This document shows positions 8,862 to 18,334 of a stretch of 64,000 nt of DNA, piece after piece. Position numbers and translations under genes: made by a program. Every line of letters starts with the position of its first letter. Within the stretch, counting starts at the first letter, position 1. This DNA is from Desulfitobacterium sp038181555 (lineage in GTDB: Bacteria > Bacillota > Desulfitobacteriia > Desulfitobacteriales > Desulfitobacteriaceae): contig NZ_JBBWUA010000002.1 in assembly GCF_038181555.1 (NCBI RefSeq), positions 1 through 64,000 on the forward strand. Direction: 5' to 3'. The notes below the pieces were generated by a model, which was not told where the DNA came from, did no database searches, and worked only from the letters and a program-made list of their open reading frames with translations.

Positions 8862-9320
8862 TTAACCAGAAACACCAGTCGACCCAAACCCTCCGCTTCC
8901 CCGCAAGGATTCATCTAACTGCTCTACAACCTCAAAGTTTCCGATAAACACAGGTAGAAAAACCATTTGGGCAATACGATCCCCATCTTTCACGGTAAAG
9001 GAATCTTTGCCGTGATTAATCACGGCGACCTGAATTTCACCCCGATAGTCTGAATCAATAACACCTACGCCATTGGCTAAGGCTAAGCCGTATTTTAAGG
9101 CAAGGCCGCTGCGAGCAAAAACAAAGGCTCCGACTCCCTCATGGGGAAGCTCAATCGCTATCCCGGTCGGTATCGTTACAATCTGTCCATGCTCAACAAC
9201 CAGTTCCTCGTCTAGTGCGGCCCGAAGGTCGACTCCCGCTGCTCCCGGTGTTGCGTATTTGGGGACATTCATTGACTTATTCTTTCTCACGCTGGTGATT
9301 TTCACAGTAATTGTACCCAA
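8862..9320 (-). CDS. dut: Deoxyuridine 5'-triphosphate nucleotidohydrolase (dUTPase)
   Basis: Dut hydrolyses dUTP to dUMP and pyrophosphate, keeping uracil out of DNA. All five trimeric dUTPase motifs can be seen: PGAAGVDLRA, RSGLALK, GVIDSDYRGEI, GDRIAQMVF and the Gly-rich C-terminal RGSGGFGSTG. I start at TTG 9320, 8 nt after GGAGG, giving 152 residues. The gene is inserted between the peptidase and ymxH-like genes, a location not seen in Bacillus. It is separated from the peptidase gene by a terminator belonging to that gene. Confidence 0.93.
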   Translation of the reverse strand: MGTITVKITSVRKNKSMNVPKYATPGAAGVDLRAALDEELVVEHGQIVTIPTGIAIELPHEGVGAFVFARSGLALKYGLALANGVGVIDSDYRGEIQVAVINHGKDSFTVKDGDRIAQMVFLPVFIGNFEVVEQLDESLRGSGGFGSTGVSG

Positions 9321-9365
9321 TATCCTTACCTCCGTGTCTCTAAACTGCACACTTCAACATTCTAG

Positions 9366-9404
9366 ATTAAAAGTTCAGGCAGGGTATTCTCCTACCTGAA
9401 CTTT
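9366..9404 (-). terminator. terminator after the M16 peptidase gene
   Basis: The 10-bp arms AAAGTTCAGG (9370-9379) and CCTGAACTTT (9395-9404) extend inward through AGGGTA/CTCCT-type pairing. TTTTAAT follows on the minus strand, just after the TGA stop at 9409-9411. Confidence 0.75.
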
Positions 9405-9408
9405 TGTT

Positions 9409-10692
9409 TCAATCTTCTGTCCAGCCGATTTTTTTATAGATATCTTCCAAACTAACTTCATGGCCTTCCGGTCCCAACATAAGGAGGCTGATGCTGTCCT
9501 TCTTCCACAAGCGATTCACAATCCTTTGGGCATCCTCCAAGGTTACTCGTTCCAGTCTCTCGACGACTTCTTCCGGTGAGATGATTCGGTTGTAGGTTAA
9601 TTCAGTCTTACCCAAACGACTCATCCGACTGTTCGCAGATTCTAGGCCTAAATATAATCCACCTTTGATTTGCGACTTTGTTCGATCAAGCTCAGACTGA
9701 GTGATGCCATTCCTCTTCATATCTAAAATCTCTGCTAGCACGCATTCCACCACTTCCTGAGAATTAGAAGGGGTTGTCCCAGCGTAAATGGCAAACAATC
9801 CTGTGTCCACATAAGTGGAGTGGTAGGAGAAAACAGTATAAGCCATTCCCCGCTGTTCTCTGATCTCCTGAAACAATCGAGAACTTAACCCACCCCCTAA
9901 GATGTTGTTGATGATATGCATGGGATAAAGATCCTCGTCCTCTTGACCTAATCCCGGAACACCTAGGATCAGATGCATTTGCTCTGTATCCTTGGTAATC
10001 ATTTTTTGAACCTGTTTACCCTTAGGTGTACCCTCTAATACTCTTCTTCCTCCCCGTTTAAACTCTCCGTATAGGGGAACAAGTTTCTTTAAGACTTCAT
10101 CATGCTTTATTTTCCCGGCAACAGCAATGACCAGATTATCTGGCGCATAATGTTGGTCCATGTATGTTAGGATTTTTTCCCGACTTAGCTCCTTGATGCT
10201 TTCCTCGGTTCCTAGAATCGGCCTTCCCAAAGGATGGTCATTCCACACATAATCGGAAAACAAGTCATGGATAATTTCATCAGGAGAATCCTCATACATC
10301 TTTATTTCTTCAATAACGACTCGTTTTTCTTTCTCGATTTCGCTTTCATCGAATAAGGATTCGAAAAACATATCATTGAGGACATCCATAGCTAAATCTA
10401 TATCATCATCGAGAACCTTGGCATAGTAGCAGGTATACTCCTTGGTTGTGAAGGCATTAAGTTGTCCCCCCACGGCTTCCAAGGATTCAGCAATATCTCT
10501 AGCCGTGCGATTCTTCGTTCCTTTGAAGAACATATGCTCAATGAAATGAGATATTCCCTCATATCCTGCTCTCTCGTCACGAGAGCCTGCTCCTACCCAT
10601 ATTCCCACTGCGACTGAACGTACATAATCGATTTCCTCTGTGATGATGCGAACTCCATTAGGCAATTCCGTTTTTTGATACACTCTCTTCAC
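9409..10692 (-). CDS. M16-family zinc peptidase (YmxG/MlpA-like)
   Basis: This is a processing-peptidase-type metalloprotease (pitrilysin/M16 family). The inverted zinc motif HFIEH lies at residues 49-53, with a downstream Glu in the segment IEEIKMYED near residue 132. The C-terminal M16 domain contains the R-Y-type segment GLSSRLFQEIREQRGMAY. Its 427-residue length is typical. The ATG overlaps the stop of the upstream carboxypeptidase gene (ATGA at 10689-10692). In Bacillus the homolog mlpA follows pnpA and ylxY, as here. The substrate is unknown. Confidence 0.88.
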   Translation of the reverse strand: MKRVYQKTELPNGVRIITEEIDYVRSVAVGIWVGAGSRDERAGYEGISHFIEHMFFKGTKNRTARDIAESLEAVGGQLNAFTTKEYTCYYAKVLDDDIDLAMDVLNDMFFESLFDESEIEKEKRVVIEEIKMYEDSPDEIIHDLFSDYVWNDHPLGRPILGTEESIKELSREKILTYMDQHYAPDNLVIAVAGKIKHDEVLKKLVPLYGEFKRGGRRVLEGTPKGKQVQKMITKDTEQMHLILGVPGLGQEDEDLYPMHIINNILGGGLSSRLFQEIREQRGMAYTVFSYHSTYVDTGLFAIYAGTTPSNSQEVVECVLAEILDMKRNGITQSELDRTKSQIKGGLYLGLESANSRMSRLGKTELTYNRIISPEEVVERLERVTLEDAQRIVNRLWKKDSISLLMLGPEGHEVSLEDIYKKIGWTED

Positions 10693-11855
10693 TTCCCCTC
10701 TATGAGATTCGTCAGTCTCCCTTTTAGATCCCAGCCGTCAAATATCTCCGCTCGACATTCCGCATACAATGGTGTGCTACCTAACTTTTTCTCGTTTAAC
10801 CACACCTCGTAAACGCCGATTTCTTCGCCACCGTCAATGGGGAGATGAGAATCCCTTGTCCATTGAATTTTCTTTTCTAGCTTCTCCTCATCTTTCTTAA
10901 GGACACTTACCTGCAAGGGCTGCTGCACAAATGCCATTAAGGGCTCAGAGCCCTCCCGAGAGACATCGACAACATCTCCTGCTTGAGCGATCGTAATCGT
11001 TTCTGTATTTGAAAAGCCCCATTCCAATAACTTTTGGGCGTCTCCAAAGCGATTCGGGGCATTTAGAACCACAGCAATCAGCTGACGGCCATCCTTGGTC
11101 GCGGCTGCTACTAGACACTTGCCTGCCGCAGTGGTGGTCCCTGTCTTCACTCCGTCAGTATAGGGGTAATTCCATAATAATTTATTGGTATTTCTTAAAT
11201 TCATAAAAAAATCAGGCTCAATAAAATGAATCTCCGTCTCTTTTAGTCGTGTAATCGAGGTAAAGGCGGGGATTTGTAGCCCATAACGTGCCATAAGCGC
11301 CAAATCATAGGCTGTTGAATAGTGATTCTTGTTAGGCAAGCCATTGGTATTGACAAAATGGGTGTTTTTAGCCCCGATCAGAAACGCCTTTTGATTCATA
11401 AGCCGTACAAAATCTTTTTCAGTTCCGGCAATCTGCTCCCCAATTGCCACACAGGCATCATTTCCTGATTTCACCATGGCTCCAGTAATCAGTTCATAGA
11501 GGAGTATCTTCTCCCCAGGGTCCAAATGAATGGTGGATTCACCAACCGCGGCCGCCTTTTCGCTCACAACAACTAATTCATCAGGTCTTCCTAATTCGAG
11601 TCCTAGAATAGCTGTTAATATTTTTGTCGTACTGGCTGGTGGTCGTTGTTTATGAGCATTTTTATTATAAAGAGTCTCGCCATTAGTTGCATCCATCAAT
11701 ATAGCTGCGTCTGCACTAATACTCATCGAATGGGCCTCAATTAATCCATGATTGACTTCTTCAGTTTGAGCGAACACAGGTCCACCATTGATTCCTAACC
11801 CGAGTATCGAAATAAAAACGCAAAGCAAGGCTTGCGCCCATTTCTGCCTCACCAT
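10689..11855 (-). CDS. D-alanyl-D-alanine carboxypeptidase (PBP5/DacF type)
   Basis: This is a low-molecular-mass penicillin-binding protein that trims the terminal D-Ala from peptidoglycan. A signal peptide occupies residues 1-29 (cleavage near VFAQ). The catalytic S75-T-T-K78 tetrad, SGN at 130-132 and KTGTT near 237 are all present, so it should be active. A C-terminal PBP5-like domain follows (about 275-360). No obvious C-terminal amphipathic anchor is visible. Its position within a sporulation-associated run suggests a DacF-like role in spore cortex, by inference only. Confidence 0.9.
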   Translation of the reverse strand: MVRQKWAQALLCVFISILGLGINGGPVFAQTEEVNHGLIEAHSMSISADAAILMDATNGETLYNKNAHKQRPPASTTKILTAILGLELGRPDELVVVSEKAAAVGESTIHLDPGEKILLYELITGAMVKSGNDACVAIGEQIAGTEKDFVRLMNQKAFLIGAKNTHFVNTNGLPNKNHYSTAYDLALMARYGLQIPAFTSITRLKETEIHFIEPDFFMNLRNTNKLLWNYPYTDGVKTGTTTAAGKCLVAAATKDGRQLIAVVLNAPNRFGDAQKLLEWGFSNTETITIAQAGDVVDVSREGSEPLMAFVQQPLQVSVLKKDEEKLEKKIQWTRDSHLPIDGGEEIGVYEVWLNEKKLGSTPLYAECRAEIFDGWDLKGRLTNLIEGK

Positions 11856-11876
11856 TCTACCACCTCACTTTTAAGT

Positions 11877-12629
11877 CTATGAGGTAGTATTTCCGACTCC
11901 TGTCAATGTTATCAGTTCATTTATTGTAATGAACTGGAATCCTTGATCGGCGAGTTGTCCTAAAATATTCGGCAAAGCTTTCACCGTATTTTCTTTTGGG
12001 TGCATTAATACAATTGCACCCAAATGGGTCGGCTTGATCCCAAATCGTACAGCTGGATCAACGATCCGTTGGGTAATAACCTCCGGGGTGCTTTCTGGGC
12101 GCCAATCGACTGTATCTAATGTCCATAGGATGGTGGTATAACCAAGGTTTCCAGCTGCTTTGAGACCTGAGGCTCCTCTTTCACCATAGGGCGGAGCATA
12201 ATACTTGGTCTTCTGCCCAGTAATCTCTTGAATAATGCTTTCAGTCTTGAGGATCTCTTCTTGATTGGCCTGAATCGATAGCTGGTCAGGATGAGGATGG
12301 GAATAACCATGATTCTCAATAGCATGTCCTCGAGCCTGAATCTCTTTGACCAGTTCGGGATTATTTTTAGCCCAGCGACCGGTAAGGAAAAAGCTGGCTT
12401 TGGCATGATGTTGCTCTAAGGCTTCCAGTATACCCGGTAGATACTCTCCACCCCAGTCTACATTGATGGTAAGGGCAATGACTTTTTGCTCAGTCTTCAC
12501 TTGCTCGATGGGTAGCGGAAGGCTCGCCACTATCCCTATCACTCGCTGATGAATCAGCAAGCTAACCGCCAAGATCAGCACAAGGCCGAAAATCTTTAAA
12601 TTCTTAAAAGAAACCCTAAAAACATGCAT
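11877..12629 (-). CDS. Polysaccharide deacetylase (PdaB/YlxY-like)
   Basis: This is a NodB-fold deacetylase with one N-terminal membrane anchor or signal (residues 10-36). The first motif reads NVDWGGEY in place of the canonical FDDG, so the catalytic base and metal Asp are partly altered. The HGYSHPH motif near residue 112, the PPYGERG motif near 145 and the LMHPKE motif near 208 are kept. In Bacillus ylxY lies between pnpA and mlpA, just as here. The atypical first motif means activity is not assured. Confidence 0.85.
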   Translation of the reverse strand: MHVFRVSFKNLKIFGLVLILAVSLLIHQRVIGIVASLPLPIEQVKTEQKVIALTINVDWGGEYLPGILEALEQHHAKASFFLTGRWAKNNPELVKEIQARGHAIENHGYSHPHPDQLSIQANQEEILKTESIIQEITGQKTKYYAPPYGERGASGLKAAGNLGYTTILWTLDTVDWRPESTPEVITQRIVDPAVRFGIKPTHLGAIVLMHPKENTVKALPNILGQLADQGFQFITINELITLTGVGNTTS

Positions 12630-12710
12630 TCGTCTACCCCCTTCCTTTAAGGTTATGCGAGGGGAGACGAATGCAGAATATTTCCGAAGGACTTCTTTAA
12701 CTATTCCTTC

Positions 12711-14852
12711 TTATGTGGGGGCATTCCCATTAGGTTTGGGTAGTGCTTCTTTGCGTGATAGATTCAAGCGACCCTGTTTATCAATACCTGTAGCCTTTAC
12801 GAGGATTTCGTCTCCTTCTTTAACGACATCTTCTACCTTCTCAACGCGGTTATGGGCTAGTTGAGAAATATGAACGAGTCCTTCCTTACCGTTAAGGCCC
12901 AGTACCCCAGGGATGACCTCTACGAAAGCTCCAAAGTCCATAACGCGAGTTACGCGACCATTATAGATTCGCCCAACTTCCACTTCTTGCGTAAGGGCTT
13001 GGATGATCTTAAGGGCTTTCTCACCGGCTTCGCCATCAACTGCCGAAATAAAGACACGGCCATCATCTTCGATATCAATCTTAACACCGGTTTCGTCAAT
13101 GATTTTCTTGATGGTTTTGCCTCCAGGTCCAATAACCTCACGAATCTTATCAGGATGAATCGATGAGGAGATGATTCTGGGTGCATAAGGAGAAAGTTCG
13201 GCACGAGGGTTTTCGATTACGGATAACATTTTATCCAAGATAAAGAGTCGACCCGCTTTTGCTTGAGTAAGAGCTCTCTCCAAAATCTCGCGGGATACAC
13301 CTTTGATTTTTATATCCATTTGTAAGGCTGTGACACCTTGACTGGTTCCCGCTACCTTAAAGTCCATATCTCCATCATGGTCTTCCATGCCTTGGATATC
13401 AGACAGAATTGCGATATGATTCTCTTCATTAATCAAGCCCATGGCAATACCTGCTACTGGGGCCTTAATCGGAACTCCTGCATCCATCAGAGACAAGGTG
13501 CTTCCGCAGACCGAAGCCATGGAACTGGAGCCATTCGACTCCAGAACCTCCGATACTAAACGAATGGTATAAGGAAATTCGTTCTCATCGGGAATCACCG
13601 GTACGAGAGCACGTTCTGCTAAGGCACCGTGGCCAATTTCCCGACGGCCGGGTCCACGCATGGGGCGAGTTTCGCCAACGCTATAGGGAGGGAAATTATA
13701 ATGATGCATATAACGTTTCGATTCTTCTAGGCCCAATCCGTCTAAGATTTGTTCATCACCCACAGCTCCTAAAGTAGCTACCGTGAGTACTTGGGTTTGC
13801 CCCCGTGTAAACAGACCAGTGCCATGGGTTCTCGGCAAGATACCAACATCTACACTGATAGGGCGAATCTCATCTAAAGCCCGCCCATCAGGCCGAATAT
13901 GTTCAACGGTAATTAAGCGGCGGACAATTTTATGTACAAAGTCTTCTAATATCTTATTGATAGTTTTCGTATCCTCTGGAAATTGCTCGGCAAAGTGTTC
14001 TAAGGCCTCTTCCTTAACTTGTCGAATGGCTTCCTCTCTTGCTTTCTTTTCTTCCGTACGAACTGCCTGATCCATTTTATCATAAGCGAATTCTCTGACG
14101 GCTATGACAATGTCTTCCGGAAGCTGTGGGGCTACAACCTCTTGCTTGGGCTTAGCCAAATTCTTTTCGAGTGCTTCCCGGCGATAATCCTCTAAAAACT
14201 CAGCGATGCGCTGGATTTCTCGATGGCCAAACATAATGGCTTCCAGCATAAGAGCTTCGGATACCTCTTGAGCTCCAGCTTCGACCATCATGACTGCATC
14301 TTTGGTTCCTGCAACAGTGAGGTGCATCACACTCTTTTCGGATTGCTCTACTGTGGGGTTAATAATCAATTCTTCCCCGATCAGTCCCACCGTCACGGCA
14401 GCTACCGGCCCCTCAAAGGGAACATTTGAAATCGTTAATGCTGCTGAAGCCGCATTAATTCCCGTAATATCCGATGCACAGTCTTGGTCTACAGACATTA
14501 CTTGAGCCACAACCTGAACATCATTGCGGTAACCTTCAGGGAAAAGAGGGCGAATCGGACGGTCGATGAGGCGTGCGGAAAGAATAGCCTTTTCACTGGG
14601 ACGTCCTTCGCGTTTAATAAATCCTCCGGGAATCTTCCCGGCAGCATAGAGTCTTTCCTCAAACTCAACGGTCAAAGGAAAAAAATCAATCCCTTCTCTT
14701 GGTTGAGAACTTCCGGTCGCAAATGCTGAAACAACTGTATCTCCATACCGACAGAAAATAGCGCCACCTGCTTGTTTGCCGATTTTCCCTGTTTGAAAGG
14801 TCATGGTTCGGCCTCCGACCTGAATCGAACGTTCAAATACTTCCTGTTGCAC
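12711..14852 (-). CDS. pnp: Polyribonucleotide nucleotidyltransferase (PNPase)
   Basis: PNPase is a phosphorolytic 3'-to-5' exoribonuclease of the degradosome. The 713 residues show two RNase PH domains (about 1-210 and 310-545; GRREIGHGALAERAL near 408), a KH domain (IREVIGPGGKTIKK near 570) and a C-terminal S1 domain (VGRIYNGRVTRVMDFGAFVEV near 620). GTG start, 7 nt after GGAGG. It follows rpsO, the arrangement conserved across bacteria, with a terminator between them that probably allows partial read-through. Confidence 0.97.
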   Translation of the reverse strand: MQQEVFERSIQVGGRTMTFQTGKIGKQAGGAIFCRYGDTVVSAFATGSSQPREGIDFFPLTVEFEERLYAAGKIPGGFIKREGRPSEKAILSARLIDRPIRPLFPEGYRNDVQVVAQVMSVDQDCASDITGINAASAALTISNVPFEGPVAAVTVGLIGEELIINPTVEQSEKSVMHLTVAGTKDAVMMVEAGAQEVSEALMLEAIMFGHREIQRIAEFLEDYRREALEKNLAKPKQEVVAPQLPEDIVIAVREFAYDKMDQAVRTEEKKAREEAIRQVKEEALEHFAEQFPEDTKTINKILEDFVHKIVRRLITVEHIRPDGRALDEIRPISVDVGILPRTHGTGLFTRGQTQVLTVATLGAVGDEQILDGLGLEESKRYMHHYNFPPYSVGETRPMRGPGRREIGHGALAERALVPVIPDENEFPYTIRLVSEVLESNGSSSMASVCGSTLSLMDAGVPIKAPVAGIAMGLINEENHIAILSDIQGMEDHDGDMDFKVAGTSQGVTALQMDIKIKGVSREILERALTQAKAGRLFILDKMLSVIENPRAELSPYAPRIISSSIHPDKIREVIGPGGKTIKKIIDETGVKIDIEDDGRVFISAVDGEAGEKALKIIQALTQEVEVGRIYNGRVTRVMDFGAFVEVIPGVLGLNGKEGLVHISQLAHNRVEKVEDVVKEGDEILVKATGIDKQGRLNLSRKEALPKPNGNAPT

Positions 14853-14964
14853 TGTGGAACCTCCTTAATTCACTCATACTCTTTTTCATTCTTAACTTGA
14901 ACCATCTTCGACATTTTCTTATTATTTCCTGCATTTTGATTAAAAAAACTAGTGTTATATATAT

Positions 14965-14992
14965 AAAAAAGAGAAGCAGAAAACTGCCTCTC
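14965..14992 (-). terminator. terminator between rpsO and pnp
   Basis: A 9-bp stem GAGAGGCAG/CTGCTTCTC (14971-14979 with 14984-14992, one mismatch) with a TTTT-type loop is followed by TTTTTTATAT on the minus strand. It lies in the 175-bp rpsO-pnp gap. Confidence 0.8.
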
Positions 14993-15027
14993 TCTTCTCT
15001 CCATTTTTCGGGTTAAATTCACCGGGA

Positions 15028-15294
15028 TTAACGGCGTAAGCCAAGGTCAGAAATAATTTGACGATAGCGATTGAAATCTGTGTCCTTAAGATAGTTAAGC
15101 AGGGCACGACGTTTTCCGATCATCTTAAAGAGACCACGACGGGAATGATGGTCCTTTTTATGAGTCTTGAAGTGCTCTGTTAAATACGCAATACGTTCGG
15201 AAAGTAACGCAATTTGGACTTCCGGTGAACCAGTATCACCTTCGTGTTGTTGGAACTTCGCAATAAGTTCTTGTTTCTTTTCTGGTGTCATCAT
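15028..15294 (-). CDS. rpsO: 30S ribosomal protein S15
   Basis: S15 is a primary binder of 16S rRNA and helps form the subunit bridge. The 88-residue protein matches the family length. It carries the characteristic GDTGSPEVQIALL, HKKDHHSRRGLFKMIGKRR and LNYLKDTD segments. The start is the first of two adjacent ATG codons, after GGAGG. It has its own promoter (15388-15416) and a terminator downstream. Confidence 0.97.
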   Translation of the reverse strand: MMTPEKKQELIAKFQQHEGDTGSPEVQIALLSERIAYLTEHFKTHKKDHHSRRGLFKMIGKRRALLNYLKDTDFNRYRQIISDLGLRR

Positions 15295-15387
15295 GAGTAA
15301 TCTACCTCCAATAATTTAATCGCCTGCTGCCCAGGGTTGCGACGGAGAACGCGATCCCGAGCGAGCGGTTCACATGTTCTCATGTAT

Positions 15388-15416
15388 TTTACAAGAAAAA
15401 TTGTAATTTGTAAAGT
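15388..15416 (-). promoter_or_regulatory. promoter for rpsO
   Basis: Minus strand: -35 TTTACA (15416-15411), 17 bp, -10 TAAAAT (15393-15388). About 85 nt of transcribed leader would precede the rpsO ATG. That leader contains GC-rich segments able to pair and is where S15 autoregulation occurs in other bacteria. Confidence 0.55.
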
Positions 15417-15456
15417 TGTAGCGAAAATAAACCTAAGAAACTCTTTAGCTGCGACC

Positions 15457-16413
15457 TTAAGTGGCACTAAGAGACTGATGATGCTCGCTTGTAATGCCGT
15501 GTAGCGTTCTTTTTACGTTTTGGGCGTCCCGCTCGAGCTGCACCTTTAATTCTTCAATGCCGGAAAATTTCCGCTCGTCGCGAATCTTCTCTTCACAGAA
15601 CAAGGCAAGCTCCAGACCATAAAGATCTCCGCAGAAATCAAAAAAATGAACTTCTACCGTAAGGGCATAATCCTCATGAAAAGTAGGCTTCATTCCAATA
15701 TTCATCATGCCTTGTACAATCCGCCCCTCTATCTCAGCCCAAACTGCATAGACCCCGCGTTTGGGTATCAGCAAATCATCAAACACCTTTAGATTTGCCG
15801 TGGGATAGCCTAATTGGCGACCGCGTTTTTCGCCTTCCACCACAATTCCACATAGGCTATGAGCCCTTCCTAAGAGCTTCTTTGCTGCTGACATATCTCC
15901 ACTTAGTAAGGCCTTACGGATAGCTGTAGACGAAATTACTTTGCCGTTAAGAGTCTGGGGTTGCAGCACACTGACCTCAAACCCGTATTCTTGACCATAA
16001 CGCTGCAAATCCTCGGGTGTTCCCTTCCCAAAGGCTCCAAATGAGTAGTTAAAACCCACGACAAGATGAACTACATTGAGCTTGACGAGGATATCCTTGA
16101 CAAACCCCTCAGGAGAGGTTTCTGCCATCTCCCTTGTGAAAGGCATTAGATACACTCGGTCCACACCTATTTCTGAAAATAAGCGTAATTGTTCCTTTTG
16201 CGTCGTCAAAAAACCCATGACACGCTCCGGAAATAGCAACTTCAAGGGGTGAGGTTCAAAAAGTAAAACCGCAAGCTCCACCCCTTTTTGAGTCGCTTGA
16301 TATAAACCGCTTTGTAGTAAGCGTTGATGTCCTAAATGCACTCCATCAAAATTCCCCAAGGCCAGCACACACTGGTTTTCAAGGCTTGATGGAAATTCTC
16401 GTATGATTTGCAT
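15457..16413 (-). CDS. ribF: Bifunctional riboflavin kinase/FAD synthetase
   Basis: RibF phosphorylates riboflavin to FMN and adenylylates it to FAD. The N-terminal nucleotidyltransferase has LGNFDGVHLGHQRLL (near residue 20) and the SSTAIRKALLSG segment near 155. The C-terminal flavokinase has GYPTANL near 190 and GMMNIGMKPTF. I chose ATG 16413 (318 residues); a TTG three codons upstream is also possible because the ribosome binding site is weak. It lies between truB and rpsO as in Bacillus. Confidence 0.95.
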   Translation of the reverse strand: MQIIREFPSSLENQCVLALGNFDGVHLGHQRLLQSGLYQATQKGVELAVLLFEPHPLKLLFPERVMGFLTTQKEQLRLFSEIGVDRVYLMPFTREMAETSPEGFVKDILVKLNVVHLVVGFNYSFGAFGKGTPEDLQRYGQEYGFEVSVLQPQTLNGKVISSTAIRKALLSGDMSAAKKLLGRAHSLCGIVVEGEKRGRQLGYPTANLKVFDDLLIPKRGVYAVWAEIEGRIVQGMMNIGMKPTFHEDYALTVEVHFFDFCGDLYGLELALFCEEKIRDERKFSGIEELKVQLERDAQNVKRTLHGITSEHHQSLSAT

Positions 16414-16485
16414 ATATCCCAACCTAACTTTACCTTAGTCGATACATTATTTATAGAGGATGATCAAAAAGATGCATCGAATCCA

Positions 16486-17370
16486 TCAAAAAACTTTGTG
16501 GGGACATAGTTGCTGCTCTCTCCAAATACCTATCCCCAAAAAGTTCCCTTCACTAAACACCTGGACTTCCATCCCCTCAACACCTTGGGTCTTTTCCTCA
16601 ACTTGATTCTTCGCTGTAGAAAGTCCATTGCGGAAAGCTGCAGCTCGTTGGGGAGGTAAACTCACACGTGGTAATTCCAAAACCTTCGGCAAAGGAATTA
16701 AAAAAGAATAATCTTCTCTTTCCATACACTCTTGGATTGCCTCCAGGGATATGCTGTCTTCAATCTGAAAGGGTCCCGAGCGGAGTCGGACAAGGCCTGA
16801 CATATGGGCTCCACACCCAAGAGCTATTCCTATATCATGACAAAGTGTTCGTATATATGTCCCTTTCGAACAATCCACCTCAAAAACAGCTTTGGGAAAC
16901 TCTTCCGTCGTCCATTCCTTAAGATCAATCCGACTGATGCAAATTTCTCGAGATTTTCTCTCTACTTCTACCCCTTGACGAGCCAATTCATAAAGACGTT
17001 TCCCCTGATGCTTGACTGCGGAGAACATAGGAGGAATCTGTTGAATCGAACCACTAAAGGCCGGGATGATACTTCGAAAATCCATTTCGCTAACTTGGGC
17101 CGGTTTTATACTTAATATTTCACCTGAAGCATCCTGGGTATCCGTTGTGATCCCAAAGGTTATCTCACAACGGTAGGACTTTCCTTGATTCGTAAGATAT
17201 TCAGCCAAACGAGTTGCTTTCCCCACGCAGATAGGCAATACACCCATTACATCGGGGTCAAGGGTACCCGTGTGCCCAATCCTACGGGTGCTTAGTATTC
17301 TCCGTAAGCGAACGACGACATCGGAGGATGTCATACCCACCGGTTTAAGAACATTAGCAACTCCGTCCAA
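16486..17370 (-). CDS. truB: tRNA pseudouridine(55) synthase
   Basis: TruB isomerises U55 in the T-loop of tRNA. The catalytic Asp sits in HTGTLDPDVMG near residue 38. GKATRLAEYL, the KRLYELAR segment and the C-terminal domain follow. TTG at 17370 lies 9 nt after GAGGAGG, giving 295 residues, and overlaps the end of nrnA by 17 bp. Confidence 0.94.
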   Translation of the reverse strand: MDGVANVLKPVGMTSSDVVVRLRRILSTRRIGHTGTLDPDVMGVLPICVGKATRLAEYLTNQGKSYRCEITFGITTDTQDASGEILSIKPAQVSEMDFRSIIPAFSGSIQQIPPMFSAVKHQGKRLYELARQGVEVERKSREICISRIDLKEWTTEEFPKAVFEVDCSKGTYIRTLCHDIGIALGCGAHMSGLVRLRSGPFQIEDSISLEAIQECMEREDYSFLIPLPKVLELPRVSLPPQRAAAFRNGLSTAKNQVEEKTQGVEGMEVQVFSEGNFLGIGIWREQQLCPHKVF

Positions 17371-18334
17371 GGGCCAGTTCCTCCTCAACCTTCTGCACAA
17401 GTAGCTTCTGAGCCTCCTCTAAAGGCATATCAAGGGTACATCCAGCAGCCCGCTTATGCCCTCCGCCACCAAAGTGACTGGCAATCTTATTCACATCAAA
17501 CCATCGATTTGAGCGGAGGCTCACCCGAATAACAGAGGAATTGACTTCCTTCATTAGTGCGGCTACTTCAACCCCTTCAAGGGTCCGTGCATGATCGATA
17601 AGGCCTTCGCCCAAGCTTTCCTCCGCACCAATTTCTTCAAAATCAAACTTGTGCAAAGTCATCATGGCAAACTGTCCTTGCGCCAAAATTTGTAACTGAT
17701 TCAGACCACGACGAAGCAGTTCTAGTTTCGCCTGAGGAGTTCTGTCAAACACATGATGGTGGATATCCGCAAAATTAATTCCTGAATCCATCAATTCTCC
17801 GGCGATCTGATGAGTCTTCGATGTGGTATTTGAATACTTAAACGATCCGGTATCCGTCAGAATCGCGGTATACAGATTTGTTGCAATATCTTGGGTTAGA
17901 TTTACGTCAAGCAAGCGTATCAATGCATAAACAATTTCACCGGTAGCACTAGCCTGGCTATCAATCCAATTGATATGGCCAAAATTCTGATTAGAAATAT
18001 GATGATCTAAGTTCAGAATTAGGGAGTCTGCCGGAAAAACTTCATTTTCTAGTTTAACTCGCTGTAAGTCCGTACAATCCACAAAAAGCAAGATTTCGGG
18101 AAAAGGAGCAGGCAGCTCCGTTTGAATCTTTTCCACCCCTGGTAAAAAACTCAGGTTCCGAGGAATCGGGTCGGAGTTGTACATATAAACTTCTTTTCCT
18201 AAAGCTTCTAACGCTAAGCCCAGTCCCAGCATCGAACCGATGCAATCTCCATCAGGGGATACATGGGAGAAAAGCGCCACTTTTGACGCTTTTCTTAACT
18301 CCTCAGCCATTTGATAAGCTATTCTATTCGTCAT
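17354..18334 (-). CDS. nrnA: DHH-family phosphoesterase (NrnA-like oligoribonuclease/pAp phosphatase)
   Basis: NrnA-type enzymes degrade short oligoribonucleotides and 3'-phosphoadenosine 5'-phosphate. The DHH domain has HVSPDGDCIGS near the N-terminus, FVDCTD and NLDHHISN near residue 103. The DHHA1 domain ends with FGGGGHKRAAGC near 295. I chose ATG 18334, 8 nt after GAGGG, giving 326 residues and overlapping the rbfA stop. The gene sits between rbfA and truB, common in Clostridia. Confidence 0.9.
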   Translation of the reverse strand: MTNRIAYQMAEELRKASKVALFSHVSPDGDCIGSMLGLGLALEALGKEVYMYNSDPIPRNLSFLPGVEKIQTELPAPFPEILLFVDCTDLQRVKLENEVFPADSLILNLDHHISNQNFGHINWIDSQASATGEIVYALIRLLDVNLTQDIATNLYTAILTDTGSFKYSNTTSKTHQIAGELMDSGINFADIHHHVFDRTPQAKLELLRRGLNQLQILAQGQFAMMTLHKFDFEEIGAEESLGEGLIDHARTLEGVEVAALMKEVNSSVIRVSLRSNRWFDVNKIASHFGGGGHKRAAGCTLDMPLEEAQKLLVQKVEEELALGRSC

